A DNA stretch of 36,916 nucleotides from an uncultured Oscillospiraceae bacterium (GCA_947587025.1 CANPXW010000013.1:1-36916), one strand, 5' to 3'. Counted from the first letter of the stretch, positions 1-8,569 are shown. The notes: a model not told the origin generated them from the letters alone. Numbers and translations: made by a program.

Positions 1-948
1 GGCCGGGAGGAGGAGATAAAGCCCTGCATCGGCTGCCACAACGGCTGCTTCAACTTCGCCAAGAGCGAGGGCACGGCCAACACCCAGAGCCTGCCCGACG
101 CCCTGCACCTGGCCCGCTGCGCCCTGACCCCGCCCACCATGCAGCACAAGAAATATAAGATCGTGCAGGCCAAGACCCCCAAGAAGGTGGCGGTCATCGG
201 CGGCGGCATCGGCGGCATGGAGTGCGCCCTGGTGCTTCACCAGCGGGGCCACACGCCGGTGCTCTTCGAGAAAGGGGACAAGCTGGGAGGGCTGTATATC
301 ACCGCCGCAGCCATGTCCTTCAAGGACGCGGACAAGCGGCTGCTGGCCTGGTATGAGCGGGAGCTTTCAAAGGCCGGCGTGGAGATACGGCTGAACACCT
401 CCGTGGAGGACCCGGCCGCGCTGGTGGGCGAGTTCGACGAGGTGATCGTGTGCACCGGCTCCAAGCCCAAGACCCTGCCCATCCCCGGATTTGAAAAGAC
501 CATCAGCTTCACCCAGCTGCTGCTGGGGGATGACGCCGGGGATACCGTGGTGTTCCTGGGCGGCGGACAGTCTGCCTGCGAGGCGGCCTATGAGCTGAGC
601 CTGCAGGGAAAGCACCCGGTGATCGTGGAAATGGCGAACGACCTTATCACCGCGCCGGGCACGTGCCTTGCCAACAGCTCTTTCCTGCGGGATGCGCTGG
701 CCTTCCGGAAGGTGCCGGTGTACCTGAAGTCCACCATCACCGACATCCGGGACGGGGCCGTCACCGTCAAGGGCAAGGACGGCAAGAGCTTCGACCTTGC
801 CTGCGACAGCGTGGTCAACGCCGTGGGCTTCGAGCCCGCGCCCCTGGGGGAGAAGGGCAGCCACATCCACCGGGCGGGCACCTGCGTCGCCTGGGGCAAT
901 CTGCGCAACGTCATCTGGAACGCCTGGGACGTGTGCATGAAGCTCTGA
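1..948 (+). CDS. Fe-S flavin oxidoreductase (old yellow enzyme / 2,4-dienoyl-CoA reductase type), C-terminal part, 5' truncated by the window
   Basis: The reading frame is open from base 1 and its start lies outside the window. The first residues carry CIGCHNGC, a cysteine cluster that in this family binds a 4Fe-4S centre behind the TIM-barrel flavin domain. A Rossmann fold follows with VIGGGIGGMECA near residue 66 (FAD binding), and a second nucleotide-binding site with FLGGGQSACEAA near residue 185 (NAD(P)H binding). Such proteins pass electrons from NAD(P)H through FAD and Fe-S to FMN and reduce enoates or related substrates in anaerobes. The substrate cannot be read from this fragment. 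A strong terminator follows directly, so the gene is not part of the glycan operon downstream. Confidence 0.88.
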   Translation, partial: GREEEIKPCIGCHNGCFNFAKSEGTANTQSLPDALHLARCALTPPTMQHKKYKIVQAKTPKKVAVIGGGIGGMECALVLHQRGHTPVLFEKGDKLGGLYITAAAMSFKDADKRLLAWYERELSKAGVEIRLNTSVEDPAALVGEFDEVIVCTGSKPKTLPIPGFEKTISFTQLLLGDDAGDTVVFLGGGQSACEAAYELSLQGKHPVIVEMANDLITAPGTCLANSSFLRDALAFRKVPVYLKSTITDIRDGAVTVKGKDGKSFDLACDSVVNAVGFEPAPLGEKGSHIHRAGTCVAWGNLRNVIWNAWDVCMKL

Positions 949-971
949 CACGGCGGACAGAACAACAGAAT

Positions 972-1013
972 ACGGTGCCCTTCGGTGTGACGAGCCGAAG
1001 GGCGCCGTGTTTC
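972..1013 (+). terminator. Intrinsic terminator after the flavin oxidoreductase
   Basis: A 14-bp stem pairs 972-985 with 995-1008 (one G-U pair) around a 9-base loop, followed by GTTTCG. It lies 24 bases after the stop codon and separates the flavin oxidoreductase from the glycan operon. Confidence 0.85.
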
Positions 1014-1120
1014 GTCGCGGCAGAGCCATGCCGCCGAGGGATCCTACAAAATGTTGTTGCGATTTGTAAAAAACGACAAAGTATTGTGTCTGTCAGCCTG
1101 CCGCCCTGACATATATGTAG

Positions 1121-1149
1121 TTGACAATATGAGGTAAAAACATTATAAT
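1121..1149 (+). promoter_or_regulatory. Consensus sigma-A promoter of the glycan operon
   Basis: TTGACA at 1121-1126 and TATAAT at 1144-1149 are separated by exactly 17 bases, a perfect match to the housekeeping consensus. Transcription should start near 1156. No equally good promoter was seen further along, so it probably drives the whole series of plus-strand genes up to the terminator at 28603-28640. Confidence 0.92.
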
Positions 1150-1180
1150 GCTATGAGTTATAAGTATGTCTGTAGCTTAT

Positions 1181-1244
1181 GGGCGGCGAACATGCGCCGC
1201 TCCCTGCGGTGTGGTGCGTATTCGTTGCCCGTAAGTTAAACTTA
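1181..1244 (+). promoter_or_regulatory. Leader hairpins upstream of the glycan operon
   Basis: GGGCGGCG at 1181-1188 pairs with CGCCGCTCCC at 1195-1204 with one bulged T. TAAGTT at 1232-1237 pairs with AACTTA at 1239-1244. Neither has a T run, so they are not ordinary terminators. A hairpin early in the leader of a very long polysaccharide operon is where processive antitermination factors (LoaP/NusG paralogues) load in other Firmicutes. That role is a guess here; no such factor is encoded in the window. Confidence 0.4.
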
Positions 1245-1321
1245 TCAAAGAAGAAGATATACTTTTGTTTCCAAATTCTAATATGTCATAACGGCAAGAG
1301 ACAGGCGGAACAGCGGAAGAG

Positions 1322-1537
1322 ATGGGAAGAGAGAAGAGAGAACAGACCCGGAGCGCGGCGGTGATACTGCCCTACGAAAAGACGGGGGAGCATTACGTCG
1401 AGCCGCTGGGTGATATAGGGGACAAGCCGGCATACAGCGCCGTGAAGAGGACGTTCGACATCACGGCGTCCGCCTTGGCGCTGGCGAGTTGCGTTCCCGC
1501 TGTTCTGTCTGTATGGGCATGCTGGAGGGCGGCGTGA
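1322..1537 (+). pseudogene. Truncated N-terminus of a bacterial sugar transferase
   Basis: This 71-residue frame ends in AYSAVKRTFDITASALALA, which matches the start of polyisoprenyl-phosphate sugar transferases: a basic KRxFDI segment leading into the single membrane helix. It then runs into SCVPAVLSVWACW and stops, with no catalytic domain. An intact but different sugar transferase begins three bases beyond its stop. The simplest reading is that recombination replaced the body of an older transferase with another and left its head in place. The frame may still be translated and could couple ribosomes to the next gene. No G run lies here, so it does not look phase-variable. Confidence 0.6.
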
Positions 1538-1539
1538 AG

Positions 1540-2172
1540 ATGCGGGCGTATACGTTGACGGCGCGCCAGCGGCGGTATCTGAAGGTGAAGTACGGCGCGG
1601 ACTTCGTGCTGGCGCTGTTGTCATTAGTGATATTGGCGGTACCGATGATCCTGATCGCGTGCGCGATCAAAATATCCAGTCCCTGCGAGCCGGTGCTGTT
1701 CCGTCACCAGCGGATAGGGAAGGACGGGGAGACGTTCACGCTGACGAAGTTCCGGAGCATGAAGAGCAGCGCGCCGCAGTATGTGGCGGCGGGACAGTTT
1801 GCCAACAGCGAGGAGTATATCACGCGTCTGGGGCGGGTGCTGCGGAACACGAGCCTGGACGAGCTGCCGCAGCTGCTGCAGGTGGTGACGGGAAAGATGA
1901 GCCTGATCGGACCGCGACCGCTGATCCCGCAGGAGGAGACGGTGCACGCACTGCGGAAGGCGATGGGAGTATACCAGCTGCGGCCGGGCCTGACGGGCTG
2001 GGCGCAGGTGAACGGCCGGGACCTGGTGCCGGACGAGGAAAAGGCGGCGTATGACCGGGAGTACCTTGAGCATGTGAGCTTCGCTACGGACTGGAAGATA
2101 TTCTGGATCACGCTGAAGAAGGTCCTGCTGCGCAAGGATGTAAAGGAAGGCGCACATCTGCCGAAGGAATAA
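1540..2172 (+). CDS. Priming sugar-1-phosphate transferase (short WbaP/PglC-like type)
   Basis: The enzyme starts glycan assembly by moving a sugar-1-phosphate from a nucleotide sugar to undecaprenyl phosphate at the inner face of the membrane. The roughly 210-residue product has one N-terminal hydrophobic segment (about residues 18-40, VLALLSLVILAVPMILIACA), then FRHQRIGKDGETF and TKFRSM, the catalytic region SLDELPQLLQV containing the Asp-Glu pair, and MSLIGPRPL near the C-terminus. It lacks the extra membrane domain of full-length WbaP. The ATG at 1540 has GGAGGG at 1524-1529; GTG at 1534 or ATG at 1519 are possible alternatives. The sugar specificity cannot be told from the sequence. Confidence 0.9.
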   Translation: MRAYTLTARQRRYLKVKYGADFVLALLSLVILAVPMILIACAIKISSPCEPVLFRHQRIGKDGETFTLTKFRSMKSSAPQYVAAGQFANSEEYITRLGRVLRNTSLDELPQLLQVVTGKMSLIGPRPLIPQEETVHALRKAMGVYQLRPGLTGWAQVNGRDLVPDEEKAAYDREYLEHVSFATDWKIFWITLKKVLLRKDVKEGAHLPKE

Positions 2173-2199
2173 GAAGTATATGATGAGAGACACATATAT

Positions 2200-3939
2200 A
2201 TGGTAAGGGGAAATTTTTTGATTGTTGCGCATTTGCCGCACTTTTTTCTGACCTTTTTACAAGAGAATATTCGGCAGTTACAAGAGATGGGATTTGATGT
2301 GCACTGTGCTAGCAATATTGCGCTGGATAGAATAGAGACTGAAAAGTTAGTGCAGATGGGCGTGACAGCGCATCAGATCAATATACAACGATCCCCCTAC
2401 TCGTTTCAAAATCTAAATGCAATCCGACAGCTTGCAAAATTGATGGAGAAGCTAGAAGTACGAGGGGTGCATTGTCATACGCCGACGGGAGGATTGGTGG
2501 CGCGTTTGGCTGCCAAAAAAGCGCATATAAAGCCAGTTATCTACACGGCGCATGGATTTCACTTTTATACAGGTGCGCCACTGAAGAATTGGTTGCTTTA
2601 CTATCCTGTGGAGTGGCTTTTAGCACGTTATACCGATGTTTTGATAACTATTAACCAAGAGGACTACGAACGGGCAAAGAAGTTCGCGCCAAATAAAGTA
2701 TATTATGTACCTGGTGTTGGCGTTGATGTTGAAAAGTTTGGCGTCATTCATATAGATCGCGAAAGAAAGCGTAGAGAGCTCGGACTTCATAAGAATGATT
2801 TTGTATTGCTTTCGGTAGGAGAATTGATACCTCGGAAGAATCATGTGATGGTTCTGGATGCACTGGCGTTATTAAAGGGTAGGAAAGAGTTTGATAACAT
2901 TCAATATGTTATCTGTGGAAAGGGAAGATTGGAGAGTGAACTGAAAGAAAGATCGCACGATTTGGGACTGGATGGGCACGTACATTTCTTAGGTTATCGG
3001 CTAGATATTTCAGAGCTTTGCGTTGCCAGTGACTTGTTCGTTTTTATGTCTCTGCAAGAGGGGTTACCAGTTGCGCTGATGGAGGCAATGGCCAGCGGGC
3101 TACCTGTTATTTGCTCAGATATACGTGGTAACGTTGATCTTGTAGAGAGCGGAAAAAATGGGCTCAGAGTTGACAATGACACTGGAAAAGTTGCTGAAGC
3201 AATATGTGAACTGTATCATGCGCCAGAAATAAGAGCTGCATATGCAGCTAATGCCCGCAGAAAGATATGTGCATTTAGTCTGGAAAATATACAGGAGCAG
3301 ATGTGCGATATATACACGGATGAACTCCAGTTAGAGCCGGGGGGGGTAATGCCTAGATTCTTGAATAGTATCGCGACTCGGCAAAGGATAAGGATGCAAA
3401 TGGGCGTTCCACTCGGGGCTATTTTAGTTTTATCAGTAGGTGAAGTAAATAAAAATAAGAATCATCGTGTGTGTATAGAGGCTATTTCTCACATAGTGAA
3501 CAATAATGTGTATTATTTGATTTGTGGTAAGGGTAGTTTAATTGAGTACCACAGAAAATTGGCTAATCGATTAGGCGTAGGGGGTAGAGTACTTTTTTCC
3601 GGATATAGAGAGGATGTGGCAAATATATACATGGCGGCAGATATTTTTGTCCTGCCGTCAAAACGAGAGGGCTTGCCAATGTCCCTGATGGAGGCGATGT
3701 CTGACGGGTTACCATGTTTGGGTTCAGATATAAGAGGCGTTCGGGAGTTGTTAAAACCTGAATTTTTGTGTCTACCGACAGAAAGTGCAGAATTTGCTCT
3801 GTTACTTGAAAAACTGGTAAATGATGATGAATTACAGATGCAGATGGGAATTGCTAACCGCAACAAAGTAGAAGCCTACAGTAAAGATGTAGTTAGCGCA
3901 AGGATGCAAGAGATATATTGTAGTGTGTTTAAGAACTGA
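2200..3939 (+). CDS. GT4-type glycosyltransferase fused to a second glycosyltransferase half across a G8 run
   Basis: Residues 1-380 form a complete GT-B glycosyltransferase of family 4: an acceptor domain with THCxTPTGGLVARLAA-like and YTAHGFHFY segments, and a donor domain with LLSVGELIPRKNH, ICGKGRLE and EGLPVALMEAMASGLPVI. A run of eight G at 3339-3346 follows at the point where such proteins normally end. Residues 384-579 repeat only the donor half (LSVGEVNKNKNH, LICGKGSL, REGLPMSLMEAMSDGLP) without an acceptor domain. With 8 G the two are fused; with 7 G translation stops at TAA overlapping the ATG of the second part (TAATG); with 9 G it stops three codons later. Base composition is clearly AT-richer than the flanking genes. 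The acceptor and donor sugars are unknown. Confidence 0.85.
   Translation: MVRGNFLIVAHLPHFFLTFLQENIRQLQEMGFDVHCASNIALDRIETEKLVQMGVTAHQINIQRSPYSFQNLNAIRQLAKLMEKLEVRGVHCHTPTGGLVARLAAKKAHIKPVIYTAHGFHFYTGAPLKNWLLYYPVEWLLARYTDVLITINQEDYERAKKFAPNKVYYVPGVGVDVEKFGVIHIDRERKRRELGLHKNDFVLLSVGELIPRKNHVMVLDALALLKGRKEFDNIQYVICGKGRLESELKERSHDLGLDGHVHFLGYRLDISELCVASDLFVFMSLQEGLPVALMEAMASGLPVICSDIRGNVDLVESGKNGLRVDNDTGKVAEAICELYHAPEIRAAYAANARRKICAFSLENIQEQMCDIYTDELQLEPGGVMPRFLNSIATRQRIRMQMGVPLGAILVLSVGEVNKNKNHRVCIEAISHIVNNNVYYLICGKGSLIEYHRKLANRLGVGGRVLFSGYREDVANIYMAADIFVLPSKREGLPMSLMEAMSDGLPCLGSDIRGVRELLKPEFLCLPTESAEFALLLEKLVNDDELQMQMGIANRNKVEAYSKDVVSARMQEIYCSVFKN
3339..3346 (+). repeat. G8 run between two glycosyltransferase modules
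   Basis: Context GAGCC-G8-TAATG. With eight G the frame is Pro-Gly-Gly-Val-Met and stays open. Seven gives an immediate TAA that overlaps ATG; nine gives TAG after GGT AAT GCC. Confidence 0.85.
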
Positions 3940-4023
3940 CGGCGGTATTTGTATTCGCTGTCTGCGCATTCATTTTTGGCGTTATGAGTTGATATGCATT
4001 TTGCTGTCAAAAAGGAATAAACG

Positions 4024-5157
4024 ATGAAAGAGCAGATTGGATTTGTGCGTGCGTCTAGTATTTATAATGACTCGCGAGCTACGAAGGAAATCTTGGCATT
4101 AACAGAAGCGGGATACCGAGTAAAGGTCTTTGCGTGGAATCGTGACGGTTTGGCTGCGATAAGATGTAGTGAAGTCTTTCTGGATGTGGACACAGTTGAA
4201 TTTGTATTTTATGAGAACGAAACTAGTAATGGGCTTGGGATGCGAAATATCTCAAAGTTGATTGGCTGGCTTCTATGGCTGAGAAAGCAGTTAAATGCCT
4301 CAGATAAGCTTATAGCTTTGCACGCATGCGATTTTGACTCTGGCATTTGCGCATGGAGATATTGTGTGAAAAATGGAAGTAAATTGATTTACGATATTTA
4401 TGATTATTATGTCGATGCGCATAATATTCCGACACTTTTAGAACGATTTGTTGCACATTTTGAAAACAGTATTATCAATTCGGCAGATATTACAATCATC
4501 TGCACAGAAGAGCGTCGTGAGCAAATCAAAGATGCAAGACCGAAAAAGGTGATCGTGATTTACAATTCTCCGGATATACGTGAGTTACCGTGTACCGAAA
4601 TAGAGTACGACTATGTATATTGTGGTACTTTGATACCCCAAAGACTGATTGGAGAAATACTAGAGGAGTATCCACAACACAGCAAATTGCGTATAGCTTT
4701 TGGCGGTTATGGAATTTATGCTTTTATAGCTGAAAATTTATCAGAAAAATATAAATGCTTCCACTTTTCTGGGGCATTAAAGTATACAGATGTATTGACG
4801 CTGGAAGCAAAAGCGGCAGTGCTGTCGGCAATATATGAGCCAACGATCAGAAATCATCGTCTCTGTGCACCGAATAAGTTTTATGAGGCGCTGGCTTTGG
4901 GAAAGCCTGTCATCGTCTGTCGTGGGACCGGGATAGATAAAATTGTGGAGGAAAATGGCATTGGCATCGTGATCGATTACGATGTCGACGCATTTTATAA
5001 CGCTTTAAGCGAACTGCTTAATGATGGAGAATTACGTCGTGAGATTGGAACTAGGGCCAGGGAACTGTATGTATCGAAATACTGTTGGTCAGCAATGAAA
5101 GATATAATGCAGTGTGAATATAAAAATTTGCTCGATGAATATGACACGATTGCCTGA
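4024..5157 (+). CDS. Glycosyltransferase, GT4-like (GT-B fold)
   Basis: A 377-residue cytoplasmic protein, the usual length for a GT-B glycosyltransferase. The N-terminal half has a Rossmann-like start (IGFVRASSIYNDSRATKEILAL) and KLIYDIYDYY near residue 120. The C-terminal half has a GTL segment (YDYVYCGTLIPQ), FHFSGALKYTDVLTLEAKA and FYEALALGKPVIV near residue 290, which corresponds to the donor-binding E-x7-E region in a divergent form. It most likely adds one sugar to the lipid-linked repeat unit. Like its two neighbours it is AT-rich, which suggests transfer of this block. Donor and linkage are unknown. Confidence 0.82.
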   Translation: MKEQIGFVRASSIYNDSRATKEILALTEAGYRVKVFAWNRDGLAAIRCSEVFLDVDTVEFVFYENETSNGLGMRNISKLIGWLLWLRKQLNASDKLIALHACDFDSGICAWRYCVKNGSKLIYDIYDYYVDAHNIPTLLERFVAHFENSIINSADITIICTEERREQIKDARPKKVIVIYNSPDIRELPCTEIEYDYVYCGTLIPQRLIGEILEEYPQHSKLRIAFGGYGIYAFIAENLSEKYKCFHFSGALKYTDVLTLEAKAAVLSAIYEPTIRNHRLCAPNKFYEALALGKPVIVCRGTGIDKIVEENGIGIVIDYDVDAFYNALSELLNDGELRREIGTRARELYVSKYCWSAMKDIMQCEYKNLLDEYDTIA

Positions 5158-5219
5158 ATGTTGGCCGTTATATTAATACTCAGTTGAGTTATAAACGTGA
5201 TTTCATAAGGAGATCAGAA

Positions 5220-6512
5220 ATGAATCTGGTTTTCCGTGCACATAGGTCGTTAGTTTTTTCTAGCGTTCTGCTAGCATCGCTGCCTGTTTTAAGCATCTAC
5301 AATCTTCTTAGTGAGAGACTCTCTCTGGCTGACATTGCAATGGTCATGATTATCTTTGTGTCCATTGCTACGTCTGTTTTCTCCTGTAGTAGAGCAGATA
5401 TGACCTGTTCCTTAGCGCGTCCGCACTGCTGGTTTTTGCTTTTCTTTTCGATTTGCTTTGTTTTAGCCTGTATATCGGCGATCATTCGGGGACAACAGAG
5501 CATGGTTATCTTTGCACGCAGATGGATAAGACTCATCATCTCTCTATATATAATCGATATATCCAGTCGTACGCAGTTTAGCAGAAAAGTCTTATGCAAT
5601 GTAATTATGGTTTTAGGAATCGTACTTTCCGGGCTGTTGATTTTGCAGGAACTGTTGGATGCCCTGTTCAATATCCAGTTATATCCCTATCTTCGCATTT
5701 CCTTTTTGCCAATGGATTATGGCGATGTAGATGTGTTGATTGCAAGGCAGAGAACATGGAGGAACGCTGGGGGTGGGAGATACTCGTCTGTCTTCCCAGA
5801 ACCAGCATATTTTGCTCAGTTTGCCTTGCTTCCAATGGCTGTTTCGATGTTTGAGTCGGGTGACTTGTTTCATGATCAGAAGCGGGTCCTGTGTGTGTTT
5901 CTAACTACAGTCGCAATACTGCTGGGACGCAGCGCCAACGGGTTGTTTGTCGCTCTCCCCCTGTGGCTGGTGTTTGTGCTCATGCAATTCAAACGCGGCG
6001 CGAAGGCAGAACATCTCTTTCTTATTGCTCTGTGCGGCGTTGTGGGCATTATCGTAGTGGTCGAGACCGGCATGCTGGAAAAAGCGTGGGCGCGGGTCCT
6101 TACTGTAAAAAGGGGCAGTGCTAGCACCGGAACGTTGCGTCTTTTGCAGGGGATCGAGGTCTTTAAGCAACTCCCGCCCCTGGCCAAGTGGTTTGGGATC
6201 GGATTTGGGAATGTCAATTCTTTTTTGGTGGAAAACAGCATCACGACCATATATTCGAACAATATCGGAAATGAGTATATGAACGGTTTCTCCACCGTTT
6301 TAGTTTCGAGCGGCATCATCGGTTTTTTGTTCTATATGCTCATATGGTTTGGCATGTTTTTTGAGAACCGTTATTTAGTGAATCGCATGATTTGGCTTGT
6401 GATTTCCATGCTGATGTGCACTTCTGCTATTTTCTATTCGCCTATACTGGTCGTATATCTGGTTTTTATCAGGTGTAAAGAGCCGGACCATGTCTCTGTA
6501 TGCAAAAGCTGA
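5220..6512 (+). CDS. Wzy-like oligosaccharide repeat-unit polymerase / O-antigen ligase family membrane protein
   Basis: About 430 residues, almost entirely hydrophobic segments (about 10-12 predicted by eye). There is a long hydrophilic loop before the last two or three helices containing FPEPAYFAQFALLP and later FGIGFGNVNSF and GNEYMNGFSTVLVSSGIIG, as in Wzy polymerases and WaaL ligases. It would join flipped repeat units at the outer membrane face. ATG 5220 is preferred over an upstream TTG (5184) because AAGGAG lies at 5207-5212. It fits with the Wzx-like flippase at 25573 and the priming transferase at 1540 as a Wzx/Wzy pathway. Sequence alone does not separate polymerase from ligase. 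Confidence 0.8.
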   Translation: MNLVFRAHRSLVFSSVLLASLPVLSIYNLLSERLSLADIAMVMIIFVSIATSVFSCSRADMTCSLARPHCWFLLFFSICFVLACISAIIRGQQSMVIFARRWIRLIISLYIIDISSRTQFSRKVLCNVIMVLGIVLSGLLILQELLDALFNIQLYPYLRISFLPMDYGDVDVLIARQRTWRNAGGGRYSSVFPEPAYFAQFALLPMAVSMFESGDLFHDQKRVLCVFLTTVAILLGRSANGLFVALPLWLVFVLMQFKRGAKAEHLFLIALCGVVGIIVVVETGMLEKAWARVLTVKRGSASTGTLRLLQGIEVFKQLPPLAKWFGIGFGNVNSFLVENSITTIYSNNIGNEYMNGFSTVLVSSGIIGFLFYMLIWFGMFFENRYLVNRMIWLVISMLMCTSAIFYSPILVVYLVFIRCKEPDHVSVCKS

Positions 6513-6539
6513 GCTTGCTGTTTAGGAGTTGTTCTAAGT

Positions 6540-7367
6540 ATGGAAGGATCGACATTTTCAGAGAAGATGCATAGACGACTTCTGGCCATGTTGAAAGAGC
6601 TGCACCGTATATGCGTGGAGAATGACATCACCTATTATATAGCGTGTGGGACCGCGCTGGGGGCCCGACGGCATCGGGGATTCATACCGTGGGATGACGA
6701 TGTGGATATCGCCATGCCACGGCCTGATTTTGAGCGGCTCGCGGCGCTTCCGCAAGATCGATTTCCCAGTTTTCTTGAATTGAGATGGTATAGAAATACC
6801 GAGAACTCGCCGTTTCGATTCATCAAAGTCGTTGATAACCGCACGACGCTGAAGGAAGCGGGATATGGCGATTATATCGAAGGCATTTATATCGATATTT
6901 TTCCTCTGGACGGAGCACGGCCGGACAGTTTTTGGGAGAAGCTTCGGCGCAAAAAAACAAGAACACTTTATCTGATGGTGATGACGAAGTGCTCTTCCAT
7001 TCGAAAATCGACTGCTTTCAAGCGGCTGGCGGCAAAGTTCGTTAAGCTGCTGAGCCTTGATATGCTCAGCGGCCTTTTGGAAAAGGCGCTGATGGATCCA
7101 CTGTATGAAAGCTGCCCCATGGTGGCGGATTATGTTGGAGCTTGGGGCGAGCGGGAGACTATGGACAAGCGCGTTCTAGGAAAACCGACGCTCTATGCGT
7201 TCGAGGACACTGAGCTTTATGGACCGGAACATATGGATGAGTACCTGACGAACCTGTACGGGGATTTTATGGTACCTCCCCCTGTGGAACAGCAGGTGTT
7301 CCGGCACAATTATCTGTTTTTGGATTTTGATACTCCGTTCCGTGAGTATAAAGAGGACAGGAAATAA
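6540..7367 (+). CDS. LicD family phosphotransferase (first of four)
   Basis: The hallmark LicD region is present at residues 31-65: YYIACGTALGARRH, then FIPWDDDVDIAMPRPDF with the metal-binding aspartates, followed by IEGIYIDIFPLDGA. LicD enzymes (nucleotidyltransferase fold) move phosphocholine, phosphoglycerol or phosphoribitol from a CDP-activated donor to a glycan. With a TagD-like CDP-glycerol enzyme at the end of the operon, phosphoglycerol is a plausible group, but this is inference. It has no G run, unlike the three LicD genes at 22664-25458. AGGAG lies at 6524-6528. Its stop TAA overlaps the ATG of the next gene (TAATG), so the two are probably translationally coupled. Confidence 0.88.
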   Translation: MEGSTFSEKMHRRLLAMLKELHRICVENDITYYIACGTALGARRHRGFIPWDDDVDIAMPRPDFERLAALPQDRFPSFLELRWYRNTENSPFRFIKVVDNRTTLKEAGYGDYIEGIYIDIFPLDGARPDSFWEKLRRKKTRTLYLMVMTKCSSIRKSTAFKRLAAKFVKLLSLDMLSGLLEKALMDPLYESCPMVADYVGAWGERETMDKRVLGKPTLYAFEDTELYGPEHMDEYLTNLYGDFMVPPPVEQQVFRHNYLFLDFDTPFREYKEDRK

Positions 7368-8530
7368 TGCCGATGAGAGATCAGATCATTAGTTTTTTGA
7401 AGTCTAGAAAAAAGCTATACACACTGGTGCGGTGCTTGCAGAAGCTCGGTTCACCTGACCTGGCCAGGTTGATCGCGGGCTACTATGACGCCATGGCCGG
7501 GGAAACGTCGCTGCTGATAGAGCACCCCGGCAAACGCGACCCGGACATCACCGTCTACTACAGCACGATCGGCGTAGAACAGGCGTGCGTGACCGGCTTT
7601 TTTGCCAATCTGCGTTTTCAGCTGGAGAGCCTGTACTTCTCCGAGCGCCTGGGGATGGTCCCCGTCGTCCATTGGGGCGAGGGGATACTCGATTATTATG
7701 ACGCGGGGATGGATGAAAAGACCACCAACGTTTTCGAGTATTATTTTCTGCCGGTCTCCAATATCTCTTACCTCGATGTCGCTCAGTACAGAAACCTTGT
7801 CCGTAGCCGCAGCACACATGCGACGTGCTTTTCCGATATGGGCGTCGGCTCGGGAAAGTCTTACCTGGCGGACAGCGATATGATCGCAAAGCTGGGAGGA
7901 ATATATAAAAAGTATATCAGGCTGAACGCGGAAACTAAGGCGTATTTTGAAAAAGAGCTCGGCCGCATTTTCACGGGCAAGAAGACGCTGGGGGTGCATG
8001 TGAGGGGCACCGACTATTACCAGACGATCAAGAATCATCCGGTGCCGGTCTCCCCGCAAGAGTTCGTGGAACAGACGAAGAAGCTGTTTGCCGACGGGAA
8101 GTATGAACAGGTGTTCCTGGCGACCGACGACGCCAATGTGACCGGGCTGTTTTCAGAGGCGTTTTCGGATGGACTGGTATATTTTGAGGACACGTTCCGC
8201 AGTGACAGTCACATCGGCCCGCACAGCCTGGAGAGCGATCGGCCTTTGCACCATTATATGCTGGGGTTGGAGGTGCTTCGGGATGCGTACGCCTTGGCAT
8301 GTTGCGACGGCTTTCTGGCCGGAGTCAGCCAGGTCAGTATCGCGGCGCGGACTATCAACGTCGCGCTGGGCAGAGCGTTTAGCGATGTCGTAATCATCGA
8401 TAAGGGCCTGGAGAAGGAAAGTGGTTCGGAGGCGGTCAGAGAGCTGGGGAAGCTCAGGAAAAAGGAGAAGCAGTTCAACAGACGGCAAGACCAAAGAGAA
8501 CGGAGCGGCGGCGCGGATAACGAGCGCTGA
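7367..8530 (+). CDS. Fucosyltransferase-like glycosyltransferase (HxRxxD motif)
   Basis: A 387-residue protein with LGVHVRGTDYYQTI near residue 205. The His-x-Arg-x-x-Asp signature is the GDP-binding motif shared by alpha-1,2, alpha-1,6 (NodZ, FUT8) and O-fucosyltransferases. Later segments QVFLATDDANV (about residue 247) and ALACCDGFLAGVSQVS (about residue 307) match the donor-site region of that superfamily. It is therefore a good candidate to transfer the GDP-L-fucose or GDP-L-colitose that the operon can make. The C-terminal 30 residues are highly charged. It starts in a TAATG overlap with the LicD gene before it. Confidence 0.7.
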   Translation: MPMRDQIISFLKSRKKLYTLVRCLQKLGSPDLARLIAGYYDAMAGETSLLIEHPGKRDPDITVYYSTIGVEQACVTGFFANLRFQLESLYFSERLGMVPVVHWGEGILDYYDAGMDEKTTNVFEYYFLPVSNISYLDVAQYRNLVRSRSTHATCFSDMGVGSGKSYLADSDMIAKLGGIYKKYIRLNAETKAYFEKELGRIFTGKKTLGVHVRGTDYYQTIKNHPVPVSPQEFVEQTKKLFADGKYEQVFLATDDANVTGLFSEAFSDGLVYFEDTFRSDSHIGPHSLESDRPLHHYMLGLEVLRDAYALACCDGFLAGVSQVSIAARTINVALGRAFSDVVIIDKGLEKESGSEAVRELGKLRKKEKQFNRRQDQRERSGGADNER

Positions 8531-8569
8531 AAAGATACAGAGACATCATTTGATCACAGGAGAGAACGA

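Larger units (their letters stand above)
949..1321 (+). other. Gene-free region with terminator, operon promoter and structured leader
   Basis: This 373-base gap holds the terminator at 972-1013, the promoter at 1121-1149 and a leader of about 165 bases before the first open frame. Two inverted repeats lie in the leader (1181-1204 and 1232-1244). A short open frame starting at 1179 shows no recognisable protein and is not called. Confidence 0.7.

Noticed and set aside
1179-1364. Short open frame in the leader of the glycan operon
   Set aside because: No recognisable protein, no clear ribosome site, and it overlaps hairpins that explain the sequence better.
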